A stretch of 64,000 bases of DNA from Hymenoscyphus infarciens (taxonomy: Eukaryota; Ascomycota; Leotiomycetes; Helotiales; Helotiaceae). Each line of letters opens with the position of its first letter. Positions within the stretch are counted from its first letter, which is position 1. The notes under the pieces are model-generated. The model was not told where the DNA came from and searched no databases. It was given only the letters and a program-made list of their open reading frames with translations. Shown here one piece after another: positions 50,580-62,522 of the stretch. The position numbers and the translations under genes are program-made. Where the stretch lies: NCBI GenBank assembly GCA_001414345.1, contig LLCB01000092.1, positions 124,001-188,000 of the forward strand, read 5' to 3'.

Positions 50580-51912
50580 ATGGGTTCAACTGATATTCCC
50601 AAAACCACCAAAACTTGGTCCGTCGAGGGCACCACGGGCTTCGACGATTTGAAGTTCAAGGAGGCTCCCATCCCCGAACTTTCTGACAACGATGTTTTGG
50701 TCAAATTTCACTTTGCTTCTTTGAATTACCGCGATATTATTATTCCCAAAGGTCAGCGGAATGATCCAATTATCCTTTGCAAGACTCATTTACGAGCTCG
50801 AAAGCTTGTTTTACCCCGCTATTGTGAAGTGGGGTAGAGCTATCTATCACCGAGGCCTGGCAGTTAACATTTGACAACCATCACCGCAATACGAGTTACT
50901 TGCAAGGTTCAAAACTAACAACCTTACAGGATTCTATCCATTCCCACAAACTACTGGCGTAGTTCCTGGCTCCGATGGAGCTGGGGAGGTTGTCGCCGTC
51001 GGCAAGAAAGTCAATCGATTCAAAGTCGGTGCCAAAGTCGCAACTCTCTTTAATCAAGGGCATATCGGTGGCCCTCCAAGCCAAAAGATCATGGCATCAG
51101 GCCTGGGAGGTTCTTTGGATGGCGTCCTCCGCCAATACGGAGTTTTCAACGAAGAGGGACTTGTGGATTTGCCCACCACCTTGACCTATCAGGAAGGCGG
51201 GACACTTTCATGTGCAGCGCTTACAGCTTGGAATGCCCTTTACGGTCTTAGGCCCTTGCTCCCAGGTCAAACTGTTTTGACTCAAGGGACTGGTGGTGTG
51301 AGTATCTTCGCACTTCAATTCGCTAAAGCGGCTGGTGCAAAGGTCATTGCAACAACCTCTTCGGCTGCAAAGGGCGAGATTCTCAAGAAACTCGGTGCGG
51401 ATCATGTTATCAATTATAAAGATGAGCCGGAATGGGGTGCCAAAGCGAAATCTTTGTCTCTTAATGGGGCTGGTGTAGATCACATCGTTGAGGTCGCTGG
51501 TCCTACAACCATGATTCAGAACTTCAATGCTGTAAAGCATGATGGTGTTATCTCTATCATCGGTTTCCTTGGTGGTTTGACTGAGAAGCAACCCAGTTTC
51601 TTGGAAGCTTTGAACCACGGCTGTATTGTTCGAGGGATCTTGATTGGAAGTCGTCTTCAATTTGAGGAGATGGTGAGTTTTGCTATCATTATTAGGTTGC
51701 ATTTTCTAACTTGCGGAAAGAATCGTGCTATTGACGCAAACAATATCAAACCTGTCGTTGATGAGAAAGTTTTCAAGCTTGAGGAACTAAAGGAGTAAGT
51801 CCAGACAGGCACCCAAGTGCTCATAACCTCACACACTAACTTCATAAATAGAGCATATCAGTACCAATGGGACCAGAAGCACTTTGGTAAACTAACCATC
51901 AAAATCGAATAA
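50580..51912 (+). CDS. MDR-superfamily NAD(P)-dependent alcohol dehydrogenase/quinone oxidoreductase-like protein
   Basis: Four exons: 50580-50751, 50930-51672, 51721-51794, 51852-51912, giving 349 residues. Splicing restores PKG|FYPFPQTTGVVPGSDGAGEVVAVG, the conserved catalytic-domain core, and ...FEEM|NRAIDANNIKPVVDEKVF near the end. The nucleotide-binding motif is TQGTGGVSIFALQFAKAAGAKVIAT. The usual zinc-binding Cys/His ligands of classic alcohol dehydrogenases are absent at the expected place (YRDIIIPKG instead of CHTD), so it is probably a zinc-free quinone-oxidoreductase-like member. It should be cytosolic and reduce an enone, quinone or aldehyde with NADPH, but the substrate is unknown. 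Intron 1 has an unusual GTCAGC donor; the others are typical. Fungal genomes hold many such paralogues. Confidence 0.9.
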
Positions 51913-52959
51913 CCAAATTGGTGCGAACCCTTGCAAATTTAATACATAAATAAATCGAAATTCAAAGCTATTTATCCATTGAAACGATACCAAATCTTTG
52001 AAGTAAGAGCTGCGGTCATTGCTTTGTGTACACCGCATCCCTCTTATCACTCTAGTAGATCTCGAGTAAGTGGAAGAATTGCTTGAAAAAACTAGCTTCA
52101 TATCTCTGCTAAGCCCTTTTGTATTCTCTTCCCTAGACTGTTTCCTATAACGAATATGTGCTCTTTGGGCAATTCTCACTTGGGGTATATCAAATTCAAG
52201 ACCGAAAAATCGATAAAAAAGCAAAGAATTCATGCCGCCAATAATTTCTAATTTTTTGGTAGATTGAAAAGCAAGTCTACTTGTTTTAAGACGAAATCAA
52301 GCGATGAAACCACAATTACTCACATCCACCACAGGGACTTTCTATCTGTGAAAACAATGTCCAGCGCTCGCTTAATTGTCCTCTCGGAACCCGATTCCTC
52401 TTCAAAGTGGTTGGTTTAAATCGATTGCTAAAAATTCAAACCTCGCACACTCCGCTGCCGCAGTCTGCATCCCCCTTCAACGTCTCAGTTGCGAATCTAA
52501 CGAACTAGGAATTCGTTTCTCGCCAGGAAACAACTAATCTCGGCATCACTTCAAAAATTCGCCATGAACTATACTTACTAAAATATGACCACTATTGACA
52601 CGATAACTTTTGTTCCAATGCATAATGCGCACAAAGAAAAAGTATCGAAATCCCTTGTTCCCGTTTGCGTCAAGCCACAGCCGACAATCAAATTCCTAAA
52701 TCAGACTCGCATTCCGAACACCACCACGAAAGGAATTTTCCCCAATCGGGCCTCGTCTCATTCCTCGGAACCACCACCTCATTCTTTCACTAAAAACGGC
52801 GCGTAAACACAAGCAAAGCAAACACCCATTCATCACTCCGCATCATCTCTTTTCCCATTTGCTTCCTGCTTCAACCTTACTACGGTCCTTCTTCTTTGAT
52901 GTCTTCACCAGGATAGATGGAAAGGACAGGAATAGTTGCAGACGAACCAACTCCCCAAG
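51913..52959. other. Intergenic region
   Basis: About 1 kb with no recognisable feature, containing the 3' flank of the MDR gene and the promoter of the large gene. A 73-codon ORF at 52585-52806 has no recognisable homology to any family I know. Confidence 0.5.
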
Positions 52960-55900
52960 ATGGCCCTTCTAACGTCCCCTGAAAAGAAACCACACCAGAC
53001 AAAGCTCTTCAAGGGCGCCAAACAAGTCAGGCGAAGCAGTCTCGATGATCTTGAAGAACGACTTAAAAAGAAGAAAGCTGGCTACGTGGAAAGGCACCCC
53101 GGTGACCGTCCACCCACGCCCGACGACCCCAGGACCGACGTGTTAAACCAGGAAGGCGCTGTGATAAGGCAACCCCCTGCGAAGGAAATAGTGGCCTTTG
53201 AGATCGCCAACAGACTCAATCATGCACTCTACGACTTCCGTCCCTTTTTTTCCGCGCTAGCCTGCCAGGAAAGAACGAAGCGCAGTAGCTTCTCCCCCGT
53301 CAGAATCAGGAACAAGCTGGAAATTCCATCTCCCCTCGCGGAGAACATTCATCCCGAGAGTCTCCCCAACATCAAACTGCTCTGCGAGACCTTTGGGAGG
53401 AGCTACAATGGTTCCAATCAGGAGGTCTGGTTGAGTTGGAAACGCGCCTATGATATCTGGAATAATCATTATATCGAGGGTCGTGTGAATGAGGAATGGG
53501 TACAGGGTGCTCTGAAGAAACTTGAGGAGCGGAGGAAGAATAGGAAGAGGAAGCGGAAGACTTTCACTTCCAACGAACAGGAGCATCCGCCTTGGAAAGT
53601 CTACGAGGAAAGATATTGTCTTGAGGAGGAGTTGCCTCAGAGGGAGAAGCGGTTCAAGTGGGTTCTGTCTGGTCAAGACCCAGAGGAAGGACTAGTTCAA
53701 GTTGGGACAGAGACGAGGAAGACGGGAAGGAAGACCAAGCAGAAGACGAAGGCGATTGGTGCTCCAGATGATAAAAAGGTTACCATGCAGCCTCGAAAAG
53801 TTGCTGTGGACAGGACAAAATTCGAAAAGAAAGAGCCAGAGCTGCCCCTCCCTGAGGAACCTATCCGGGGATGGGGCGATGTTGTCAATAGAAAGGCTCT
53901 ACCGTCGCCCGAACCTGATGATTATAGGAAAGAGAAGCCCGCAGAGAGAAACATAATCCAAGAGAGAGGCGACAAGACTGCGATGAAGGCGGTCAGAATC
54001 AAGGTCCCTGAAGTGGATGCCAAAAAAGTCGTAGGGTACGGCACTTTACGGAAGCGACGAGAGCAAGGGGAACCCCCTGAAGAAGAAAGTTCCGAGGACG
54101 AGTCTCCCGCATCATCGCTCAAAACAAAGACGATCTATGTACCAGAGTATGAAGAAGTGGAAGTTGAGGAAGAGGTAGTGCCCACGTACAGACCAGCGTT
54201 GTTCCCCCACTGGCAGTTGGTGGATGATCCAGCTTATTGGGCAAGCCAAAAGAGACGAAAGTTAACCAAAGAAGGCCAATACTCTGTTGAGGATGACGAA
54301 ACAAGAACAGAGCCAGAGCAAGAAGAGGAGGACGACGGGGACCTTGCGGTAATCATGAATGATGATGATGGGGGCAGTGGAGGGTTTAAGTCTATGACGC
54401 TGGCGGCTGTGGGAAATATTGCTGATCGTGTGAGGAATACAGTTTGGAGGCCTCGTCGAGTAGGCGAGGGACCAACAGAGATCAATCTAACGGATGCCGA
54501 GAGAGCCAGAGCTGAACGCGAGGAGAGAAGTGATGATGATTTCGCTCGCTTCCGCCAACTGACTGAGTTTGAAATCGATGGCGGGGTGGACTGTGCTACA
54601 CAACCTTTCCCGGCAAGTTCCCCATGTCCTTCACAACGGAAAATAGTACTAATCATCCATTTGATAGACGCTTCGATGGGCCCACTGCTACCTCCGTAAC
54701 CCACAGGGTCTTTTCCGCAAGCGTAAAATCTGGGACCGAGTAACTGGGACTATATTCAACATGCCAACCACGCCCCTAGTAAAAAAGTCGGAACCCGATC
54801 GCGAAAAACGCATGCCTCAACCAGAAAATCACAGAGACAGCATCTTTCCCCTTGATATCCGTCGTGTCCAGGCAGTAATGCATGAGAAGAAGATTTCACT
54901 CAATCAACGCGGGGAAAAAGAAGTTGAACTCCAGGGTTTGGACACTCTTCAAACTTATCGAGAAATGAGAGAAGATGATCCATGGTGGGTTACCCCTGAG
55001 CAAGAAAAAAGACGAGACCTCCCTCCCCGAAGATGGCCGATTGCAAAAGGGCATGATGAAGAGGATGTGCTATTGCCCTACGACGAGTTGGATTGGTACG
55101 ACCACATTGACCGTGATGAAAAGAGGGAATATTTATACTTTGCCACCAATCTTCAGGGAGGAACTCTTCTGGTTAATGGTGCTGAGGTGGGAAAAGGAGA
55201 GATCGTTGGCCCGTTGCCGCAGTTCGCCATCATTGAGTGTCCTGGTGGTCAAGTAGCTTTTTGGCATGGATTGAAGGGATGGGAGTTTGGAGATGAAACC
55301 CCTCTGAACGCTGCACAGAAGAGCATGCAGTGGGAGAAATTGAGGCAGGTGCCTTATTGGAAAGATGCCGGAAAGACAGCCGGTGAAGTTTGGGGCAGGA
55401 GAATGATAGATCGTTTGGACCGAGAAGAAGCTGGAGCAGAAGGCGAACCAGATGATGATCTTTGGAAAGCGTTGAGAGAATGGAAGAAACCTGACCTTGT
55501 CGTGCCTAAGTTGGCGTTCCAGACTGTTGGTATGTTCACTCCTTCGACCAAGTGTTATTGTGAGAATTTCGAGACAAAGACTGACATGTGTTGCCTTTGA
55601 ATAGGAAGGTTGGGAGCCAATCTCGACTACGAGGTTACGAATGACCTTATGGAACCTCGACCACCACCACCAGGAGAGCAAACAGAAGAGGCAGGGCCCT
55701 CCTCGCTCGTACCAGGTCGTGACAGCTCTCATTCTGATAATGACATTGTCAGAGTCCCGCTCGCGTTCTACTCCCCCGAAGAGGAACTCAAACATCTTGC
55801 CATTATCAATGAAGAATTCCAAAAGCGCGCCACAGCGGTTAACAAAAACCCCGTCATACAACCACAAGGGGACAAATTCTGGAAGGGCAAAGAACATGTC

Positions 55901-57550
55901 CGAGACCACCCTGCATTCGGGATTGTCCAAAGCGCTGTCATCAACGCGGAATGGGACAAGAATAAGAGGGAGATTATGGAGAAGCAAAAGGAGTACGTAA
56001 AACGCTTCGCCAAGATGCCTAAACGTGGGCAACGGAAAAATAGCGACGGCGATTTCATTGGAGCTGTTCCTTCGCCCAAGAAGCTCGAGTGGTGGGAAGG
56101 CGTGTTGAACGATGCTCCAGTCCCACCACCCGGAGTCTCGCAGGGTCGCAGTGAACGAGAAAAGTTGGTTGGGCAATACAATTTCGCCATTGAAAGCGCC
56201 AAGAATCCCAATTCCAGCCCTGAAGATATTGCGACGCGAATCCTAGAAAAGGAGAAAAGGGAAGCCAAGGAAAGAGAGGCGAAGGTACAGGAGGAAAACC
56301 GCAAGAGAAAGGCGAACAATTTACCTGAAATTGTTCCGCCTAAGCGAAACAAGACCTTGCAACAACTGGAGCAACTAGAGGAGATGCAGGAAGATCTTGT
56401 CACCAAATTTGAGAATTCGCGTCTCCAACAAGAGGCTGCTAAGAACCTCCAGGACAGGTCCCGTTCGCCAACTTTGACGCCGCCTTTGCCGGTTTTGCCC
56501 ATTTCATCGAAAAAAGAGACTTTCGACGATCCACCCCAACAACCTCTACCAAAAAAAACTCCTCCATCAAAACAATCTCCGCCATCAAAACAACCTCCGC
56601 CATCAAAACAACCTCCTCCACCAAAACAACCTCCTCCACCAAAACAACCTCCTCCACCAAAAAAGCCTCCTCCACCAAAACAGCCTCCTCCACCAAAACA
56701 ACAACCACCAAAACGCGGTCGACCAAAACGTGGTCCACCGAAACGCTCTCCTCCAAAACTGGTTTATCGTCAGTACCCTCCCCACATCAAGGGAGCTAAG
56801 TTGGCGAAATTCAGGCTTTGGGATGCGAACTGGACAGGGACGGCACTAACTGAGACACTGGTATATGACATACAGGCCTCGGACACTCTTCCATATTGGT
56901 ACGCAGAATGGCAAGGCTTCCTAGAACAAGAAACCCACGAAGTGAGCCCAAAGGAGATTCGACAGGACATGGTAGACAGGGTCAAGGCCCAAGCGGCATC
57001 TTTCAACATGGATGAGGAAGCATACGCCAAGTCCAGCAAGCACAAGAGCTTCAAAGCCATGGTCCAGTACATGATAGATTTGCAAAAGGACGGCACAAAC
57101 GTCCACAAGACCCACACCTATCCAGGACATCAGGAATATTCGGGCTACCACGGGGACAGGGAAACCGCGAAGCATAGAAATGCCGACATGAGATTTCACG
57201 CCGGTCGAGCCATAGAAGAAGGTCTCCGGGCAAAAGCTCAGGAACTGGATCTCGAACTTGACGAGTACCTTCAACAAACGGGCTTCAACTCTTTGGAAGA
57301 CTACAAAAATTCATTATTGAAAGAGCTGCATATTTACAAAGAGGTAATACCCAAACCAGACCAAAAGACTGAACCGGATTTATATGACCTTTGGGAGCGA
57401 GAGAGGACGGTGGAGAAAACTAAGCTTCTGGACAACATGCAACTCTGTGAAGACTGGCAGAACTTTGAAGCACAGATGAGGTATTTCGAAGAGAGAGGGC
57501 TGCCCGAGGCAAAGCTGACAAATGATGGTGAGAGGTTTGCGGTGATTTGA
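52960..57550 (+). CDS. Large unrecognised protein, 1486 residues
   Basis: Three exons: 52960-54612, 54668-55529, 55605-57550. Intron 1 (55 bp, 54613-54667) is GC-AG with donor GCAAGT and a perfect TACTAAT branch site; splicing it opens one frame straight into the next ORF. Intron 2 (75 bp) is GT-AG. The translation is highly charged. Residues about 1-40 are Lys-rich; RRKNRKRKRK near 200 could be a nuclear localisation signal; acidic stretches lie near residues 375-390, 405-412 and 450-465. Residues about 700-780 form an ordered-looking segment (EYLYFATNLQGGTLLVNGAEVG, then CPGGQVAFWHGLKGWEFG). A Lys/Glu-rich coiled coil lies near 1070-1120, and a tandem PPPPKQ array near 1155-1220. The last 250 residues have Trp/Tyr-rich helices. 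I recognise no known domain and assign no function. A start at 52936 would add eight residues. Confidence 0.8.
56556..56712 (+). repeat. In-frame tandem repeat coding for PPPPKQ units
   Basis: About ten 15-18-bp units of CCTCC(T/A)CCACCAAAACAA type inside the large gene. They encode PPSKQ then PPPPKQ/PPPPKK. The array keeps the frame, as expected for a coding minisatellite that can change length. Confidence 0.85.
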
Positions 57551-57934
57551 GGGAAAGAGATCTTCTTCCCTTGTCCCGGGGGTGATCTGAAATTCTTCGC
57601 TTCTTGATTTTCATTTGAAGGGAGAGAATAATAATGATTGGTGCTATTTCCACTTGGATACTTGTAATGTAGTTTTCAATTTTTACAGAAGTTCAACCAT
57701 CATTTGGCAAATACCGTGAGCGTTTCGAGGAAAGTACAAGCCGCAGTGAAAGAGGGAGACGCTAGCACTAGCCAGGGGCAAATATAATATAGTCTTTTCT
57801 CTACCATACACGCTCTATCAAAAAAGCGAGACCAAGCTCCCATGAACGCCTTGCATTCCCCATAACAAGCAAAATATGATTCATCTCGTGCCATCCCATT
57901 TGTATTTCTCAACACACAACCATGCTCAATATAC

Positions 57935-59374
57935 CTACAAGAAGTAGTCCGCCTGAGGCTTTTTCGCTGGCATACCCCTCGAGTCCTGAGGAGCCGCCTG
58001 GAACACACGATATCTCCTTGCAGGACCAGCGAGCAGCACACGAGAGCTTTCTTCGGAGATGCCCCCATTACTTCGATTGACATCACCGTTGCTTCGTGCA
58101 TTAGCAGACTCGCCCATGCCATCCTCGGCCAGTTCTAGAATTGCAGCCACGTTACCGCATCGATAACAGTAATTCGGCGCGGACCAAACAGTGACAATGT
58201 TATTGTCAAACATCTCTTTGAATCCTTCCATAACGAGTTGATGGGCTCGGGCAATCATGGAGAGATCGTTAACGTGATTGAAACTCTTGACGATATCCGC
58301 ACCAAAGAGGAACCCCGCACCACGGGGAGAGAGACCCCATCCATCAATCTCGTCCGGATCAGACCAGAGTAGATCACACATTGCCCCTTCGTGTGGAACT
58401 TCTTGTTTGCGATCCAACAGTCTGATTTTGTCAATCGACTCCACCAAGGGGGACAAACCGCCATGAACACAGAATATGGCGCCGCTGGTACTGCCTGTGG
58501 TGCCCCGGCTCCAACCAGACGCTGCGGTTCCAGGTGGTCCTGGTTTTGTAGCTGGGGATGAGGATTTGGATGGCGGGCTGTTCTGAGCTGCAGCTTCCTT
58601 TCCTTTGCGCCTTGGGATTCTCGACACTACCCCATTGTCGCTACCCAGTATCTCGATTTCGGTATCGGGGTCGATATATTCTTGGGTTGATGTACGACTA
58701 CTCGCTGGTCCCCTCTGCTGATTTGGCTCCAGAGAGGTCGATGCCCCAAGGACAATCGCACCCAACGCCAGATAATCAAAGACTTCGCAACAATACCTCC
58801 ACACATTTGCACTGCCATATTTCCGCAAACATTCATCATAAAATCCGTAGACGGTGGTGATTTGTCTCGATTCGTGGTTCCCTCTTATCAGGGTCATTCG
58901 ATCGGGGTATCGTACTTTGAGACAGAGGAGAAGGAGGAAGGATTCGAGAGAGTAGAAGCCCCGATCGACGAAATCGCCTGTACTATTTCAGTTGGTATTC
59001 AGATGTTGGGTTGGAGCAGTATAGTATTTACCCATGAACAGGTAGTTGGTATCTGGCACATCACCCCCCACTCGGAATAGTTCCATTAAATCGTGAAATT
59101 GTCCGTGGATGTCGCCACAAATCTGTGAACGTTTGTGAGCAAGCATGTTCGCATGGACGCTATCGTTGGATCATACCGTCACTGGTGCCTTCACGGTAAC
59201 CACGTTTCCCTCCTCAATCAAAAGTTCTCTCGCTTTGTGACATATCTCTCGAACCTGCGCTTCGGGAATCGGCCGACATGCTCTTAGCTGTGCGATTGCT
59301 CTACAAGGAAAGTATTGTTAGCTGGGAGTGCGTCGAGTACTGATTTTGAACTCGCACCTATCCAAGTCGCTCAT
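57935..59374 (-). CDS. ppg1: PP2A-like serine/threonine phosphatase catalytic subunit, Ppg1 type
   Basis: Four exons, complement of 59358-59374, 59177-59300, 59032-59122 and 57935-58977, giving 424 residues; the three introns are 54-57 bp. The first exon codes only MSDLD plus part of Arg6, and splicing restores [20 protein letters not shown]. The metallophosphatase motifs are intact: GDIHG at 50-54, GDFVDRG at 78-84, GNHESR at 110-115, HGGLSP at 249-254, and [11 protein letters not shown] later. The C-terminus is DYFL, the tail that is carboxymethylated in PP2A-family enzymes. An insertion of about 90 polar residues (roughly 155-242) sits between LGAIVLG and [11 protein letters not shown]; fungal Ppg1 proteins carry an insert here, unlike PP2A, PP4 or Sit4. 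In yeast, Ppg1 acts with the Far complex and in glycogen accumulation. Confidence 0.92.
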
Positions 59375-59993
59375 TTTGCAAGCACATGGGCTATGGGCCC
59401 TTTTCCAGGACGAATCACTGTGTCCTCCTCTACAATTTGCTGTTGGCGCAACTTGTCTTGTGTCTTGGCCGGGAGCTTGACGCGCATAGAACGAAGGTCG
59501 AAGCGCGGGGCAAACTACTGCACCGGCAGGGGAATATGAAGGAAACCGGGAGGAGGTTGCAATGGAAAGTAGGATAGGAAAGGGTACTGATACTGAAAGG
59601 AAAGGGAAAGAGTGAAGTGAAGCTATTCAGAGAATCAACACAGTGGAGGTCTTCGTAGGTGTTGTTACTTGTACTCGTAGTACAGTAGTTGTATACTGGC
59701 CTGTCGGCGGAAAGTCTTGGTTGGCTACTTACCTTAGGTTAGGTTGCGCGGGCCGCCAAGCAGAGAAATAGACTGACTAGCCCGATTAGATCAAAACCAT
59801 CATCCCATCTCGAAAAGTGACATCTCCAACCTCACGCTTCCAACACGCTTCCCAACCAGGCCTGACAATTGGAACTCATACAATTTGTGCGTCCAAACAC
59901 CCGCAAAACCACAATCCTCACCCCCATGTAATATAATCGCAATTGCTAACACCAATTAGTCCCAATTGGCTTCTGCCCAAAACCCTCTTCAAC
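59375..59993. promoter_or_regulatory. Divergent promoter of ppg1 and the small membrane-protein gene
   Basis: About 620 bp between two outward-pointing start codons. No operator or core element is recognisable beyond pyrimidine-rich stretches before the plus-strand ATG. Confidence 0.45.
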
Positions 59994-60377
59994 ATGCCAC
60001 CACATCTCCACCCCCGAAGTCGACTGACCTCCTCCCTCTTCGCAACCACGCTCTTTGCTAGTTTCTTCGTCGTTGCACTACCACATATTCTACCATGTCC
60101 CGCGCCGAGGGTCGCATACGCAGATGGAGAAATGCCTAATGGCACACCACCAAGACGGAGGCGGCGGCGGAGATGTGAAGGGGAAAAGACGGAAGCTACC
60201 AAGGAAAGCCAGATAGTGCCAGAGGACAACAGCAATGATTGTGAAGAAGGAGGAGCTCAAGGTCGACTGAGCAAGCCAAAGAGGGAGTGTCCAGTTCCAA
60301 AACCCGGCGGTCTGGTGGGGGAAATATTGGGATTTAGACCTGGGAACGAAAACGAGGGATCATCGCGGCCGCCTTGA
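59994..60377 (+). CDS. Small membrane-anchored or secreted hypothetical protein, 127 residues
   Basis: Single exon. The chosen ATG at 59994 gives MPPHLHPRSRLTSSLFATTL, a basic start followed by a hydrophobic helix (FATTLFASFFVVALPHILP, residues about 17-36), then CPAPRVAYADGEMPNG and a run of seven Arg (RRRRRRR). The remainder is polar (EKTEATKES...), ending in a Pro/Gly-rich segment with CPVPKPGGLVGEILGFRPG. The helix could be a signal anchor or, given the Arg-rich start, a mitochondrial targeting and anchor segment. The clean hydrophobic block and the late GGLVGEILGF motif suggest a real conserved protein, but I cannot name the family. An upstream in-frame ATG at 59943 would add 17 residues. 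Confidence 0.65.
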   Translation: MPPHLHPRSRLTSSLFATTLFASFFVVALPHILPCPAPRVAYADGEMPNGTPPRRRRRRRCEGEKTEATKESQIVPEDNSNDCEEGGAQGRLSKPKRECPVPKPGGLVGEILGFRPGNENEGSSRPP

Positions 60378-61437
60378 AGGGGAAGATTTATGTATACCAT
60401 GTACTATCGCACTCCTCAATTCAGACATGTATATCGGGGCCATCGGAGGTTGCATTTCGTGGACCACTTGTGCTTCAATTGTGTTTGCACCACCAATCCA
60501 CCCACCACTGAACATGGAATGCCCTTCTCTCTTCAGGAAAAGGGAGGACAGCTTTCCGGGTTAAAGCTACAATCAGGATAACACCGCTGGGGCCAAATGG
60601 AAGACCCTGTAAGCTGATTGAAAAACCAAATCATACGATTACGAAAGTTCATATCCAGTACTATGCTTGTTAATCCACGCTTCCTATTGGCCGATTCCTC
60701 TCGACCTTTTCTTCTTCTTTCCACATTTCCCCTTTTGGTTATAATCAGCTAAATGATATATTTTACTTGCTTTATTCAATCAAGCTAGTCCTTAGTCTCA
60801 CATATATTACACCAGAGAAATCCACAAGAGCCGAGAGCCATGCTCTGCTCCCTAACCGTTCAAGTACATTAAGAATAGGAAAATAAATGACATTATTCTA
60901 AATAGGTACCTGTATTCTTCTAATTATATTGGTACAATTATAGCAGTGAAAGTGCCTTAAAAGCATGCTCACGGTTGCACCCATTCTGTGTTGGCAAATT
61001 TTATTATTATTTTTGTCAAATGAAGTAATAGAGCAAAAGAGAAAGAAGTAAATTTTCTACTAAAACTTACTCCTTCATATCATATATGCGAAGAATTAGT
61101 TCCGGGATAATAAGTATAATCTTGCAAGTAGCTAAATGCACTAAAGGTTTAATACATGCCCAATTTCCAAGGCCAACTATTAAATCTGTTACTGGAACTA
61201 TTTTACCTGGCTCAACTCTTCCCCCTAAACAGCGCCAACACCACCACCCAGGACCCTTCACAGCAGCCACGCAACCAAAAATCAATTCAAAATCATATAT
61301 TCAAAGCTTTCTATATCTATCATAAGCCATGTACCGTAATGGAAACCCCCACATAACCAGCATACTATTTACTCCCCTTCCCCCCTCCAAATCCCTCCTT
61401 AGCTAATAATCCCCCCTTCCCCCAACTACAGAGCCCA
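60378..61437. other. Intergenic region
   Basis: About 1 kb, AT-rich from 60740 onward, with no recognisable gene. It contains the 3' flanks of the small membrane-protein gene and of the FAD synthetase gene, which converge on it. Confidence 0.5.
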
Positions 61438-62522
61438 TTACCAATCCCTCCCCAGCCTCTCAGCTTCATCTTCAACCAGTTCATAAGCAGGTCTAAAGGT
61501 CTGTTCCTTCTCCTTTTTAGCGCTGGCTTTCAAAGCAGGATTAGGATGGGTATCCGTGGTCCCTCCTAAACTGGTGTATCCTCGATCGTAGAGTTCGCAG
61601 TAAGGAATTTCGAGATGGCGGATGAACTGTTTTCATGTTAGCATCTAGTTCTTTCCTTTCATCCCCGTCTTCCCCTCCGCCCTGTATATCTTCCACCGCC
61701 CAAAAATCCCAAAATCAGGAAGATCGTAAACTCACCCCCCAAATCTCAGCATAATGCCAATCAATAACAGGATGCACCCTCATGAACCCCGGCCACCCAT
61801 GATCCGTCCTATCGAAATGCGTCAAAGACCCCCCATTAGGATCCGTCCGTCTGGTTCCAACCAGAATAGCTTTGACTTTTGGTTTCTCCTCTAGGTATTT
61901 CTCGAATGCTGCTTTCATGGGAAGGTTGTAGCGCGCGAGGTCTAGCTTGTATTCGGTGATGGAGTGGTCTACGAAGGTGGTTACTTCGGCGAAGGGGTGG
62001 GGTGAGATGATGTAGACTGATTGAAGCGCCGAGGGTAGAGGGAGGGGCGACGAGGTGGCTATGGGGTTTGTTGTGGAAGAGGAGGAGGTGGTGGTGGTGG
62101 ATTCTTTAGAGGAGGAGACGGAGTGGTTGTGTAAAGCGGTTAGGAGGAGGATGAGCAAGACAAGACAGTCTTTTCCGCCATTATACGACAGCGAGATTTC
62201 TTCGAGGCTGCTCAACTATTGTCAGCGAACATTCTCTTGAAACCCATCCATTAATCCCTCTCCCTCCCGGTGCCTTCAGATCCCCGTTCCACTTCCCGAG
62301 TAAAATAAAAAGACAAACACACCTATACATCTCCAGAGCCCTCTCAATAACCCCCAACGCCCCCCTCGTCTGCGCCCTCACCTGTCCAAGCAACTCCCCT
62401 CCATCCGTCTCCTCCAAGAAAGAATTCACCTTCCCCGCAAGCCCCGCGCAAATCGGTGCTATACCCTCTTTCCCAACTGTGCCATTGGTAAGAGGCGCTT
62501 CGTCATCGCTCGCCAGTGGCAT
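61438..62522 (-). CDS. FAD1: FAD synthetase (FMN adenylyltransferase), Fad1 type
   Basis: Three exons, complement of 62323-62522, 61736-62207 and 61438-61626, giving 286 residues. Residues about 1-66 are the N-terminal helical part. The nucleotide-binding loop SYNGGKDCLVLLILLL opens exon 2. Downstream are ILVGTRRTDPNG, FMRVHPVIDWHYAEIWG|FIRHLEIPYCELYDRGYTSLGGTTDTHPNPAL and RPAYELVEDE. These are diagnostic for the eukaryotic PAPS-reductase-like FAD synthetases, which transfer AMP from ATP to FMN. The stretch of Ser/Thr around residues 90-110 is a poorly conserved loop. The acceptor of intron 1 is slightly ambiguous (TTGAG or GAGCAG, 3 bp apart); I chose CAG. The frame is open 15 codons upstream of the chosen ATG. 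Confidence 0.93.

Noticed and set aside
55133..56502. Long minus-strand ORFs (347 and 244 codons) opposite the large gene
   Set aside because: They are antisense shadows. The plus-strand frame joins smoothly over two introns, while the antisense translations are Phe/Ser/Leu-rich, as expected for the reverse of Lys/Glu codons.
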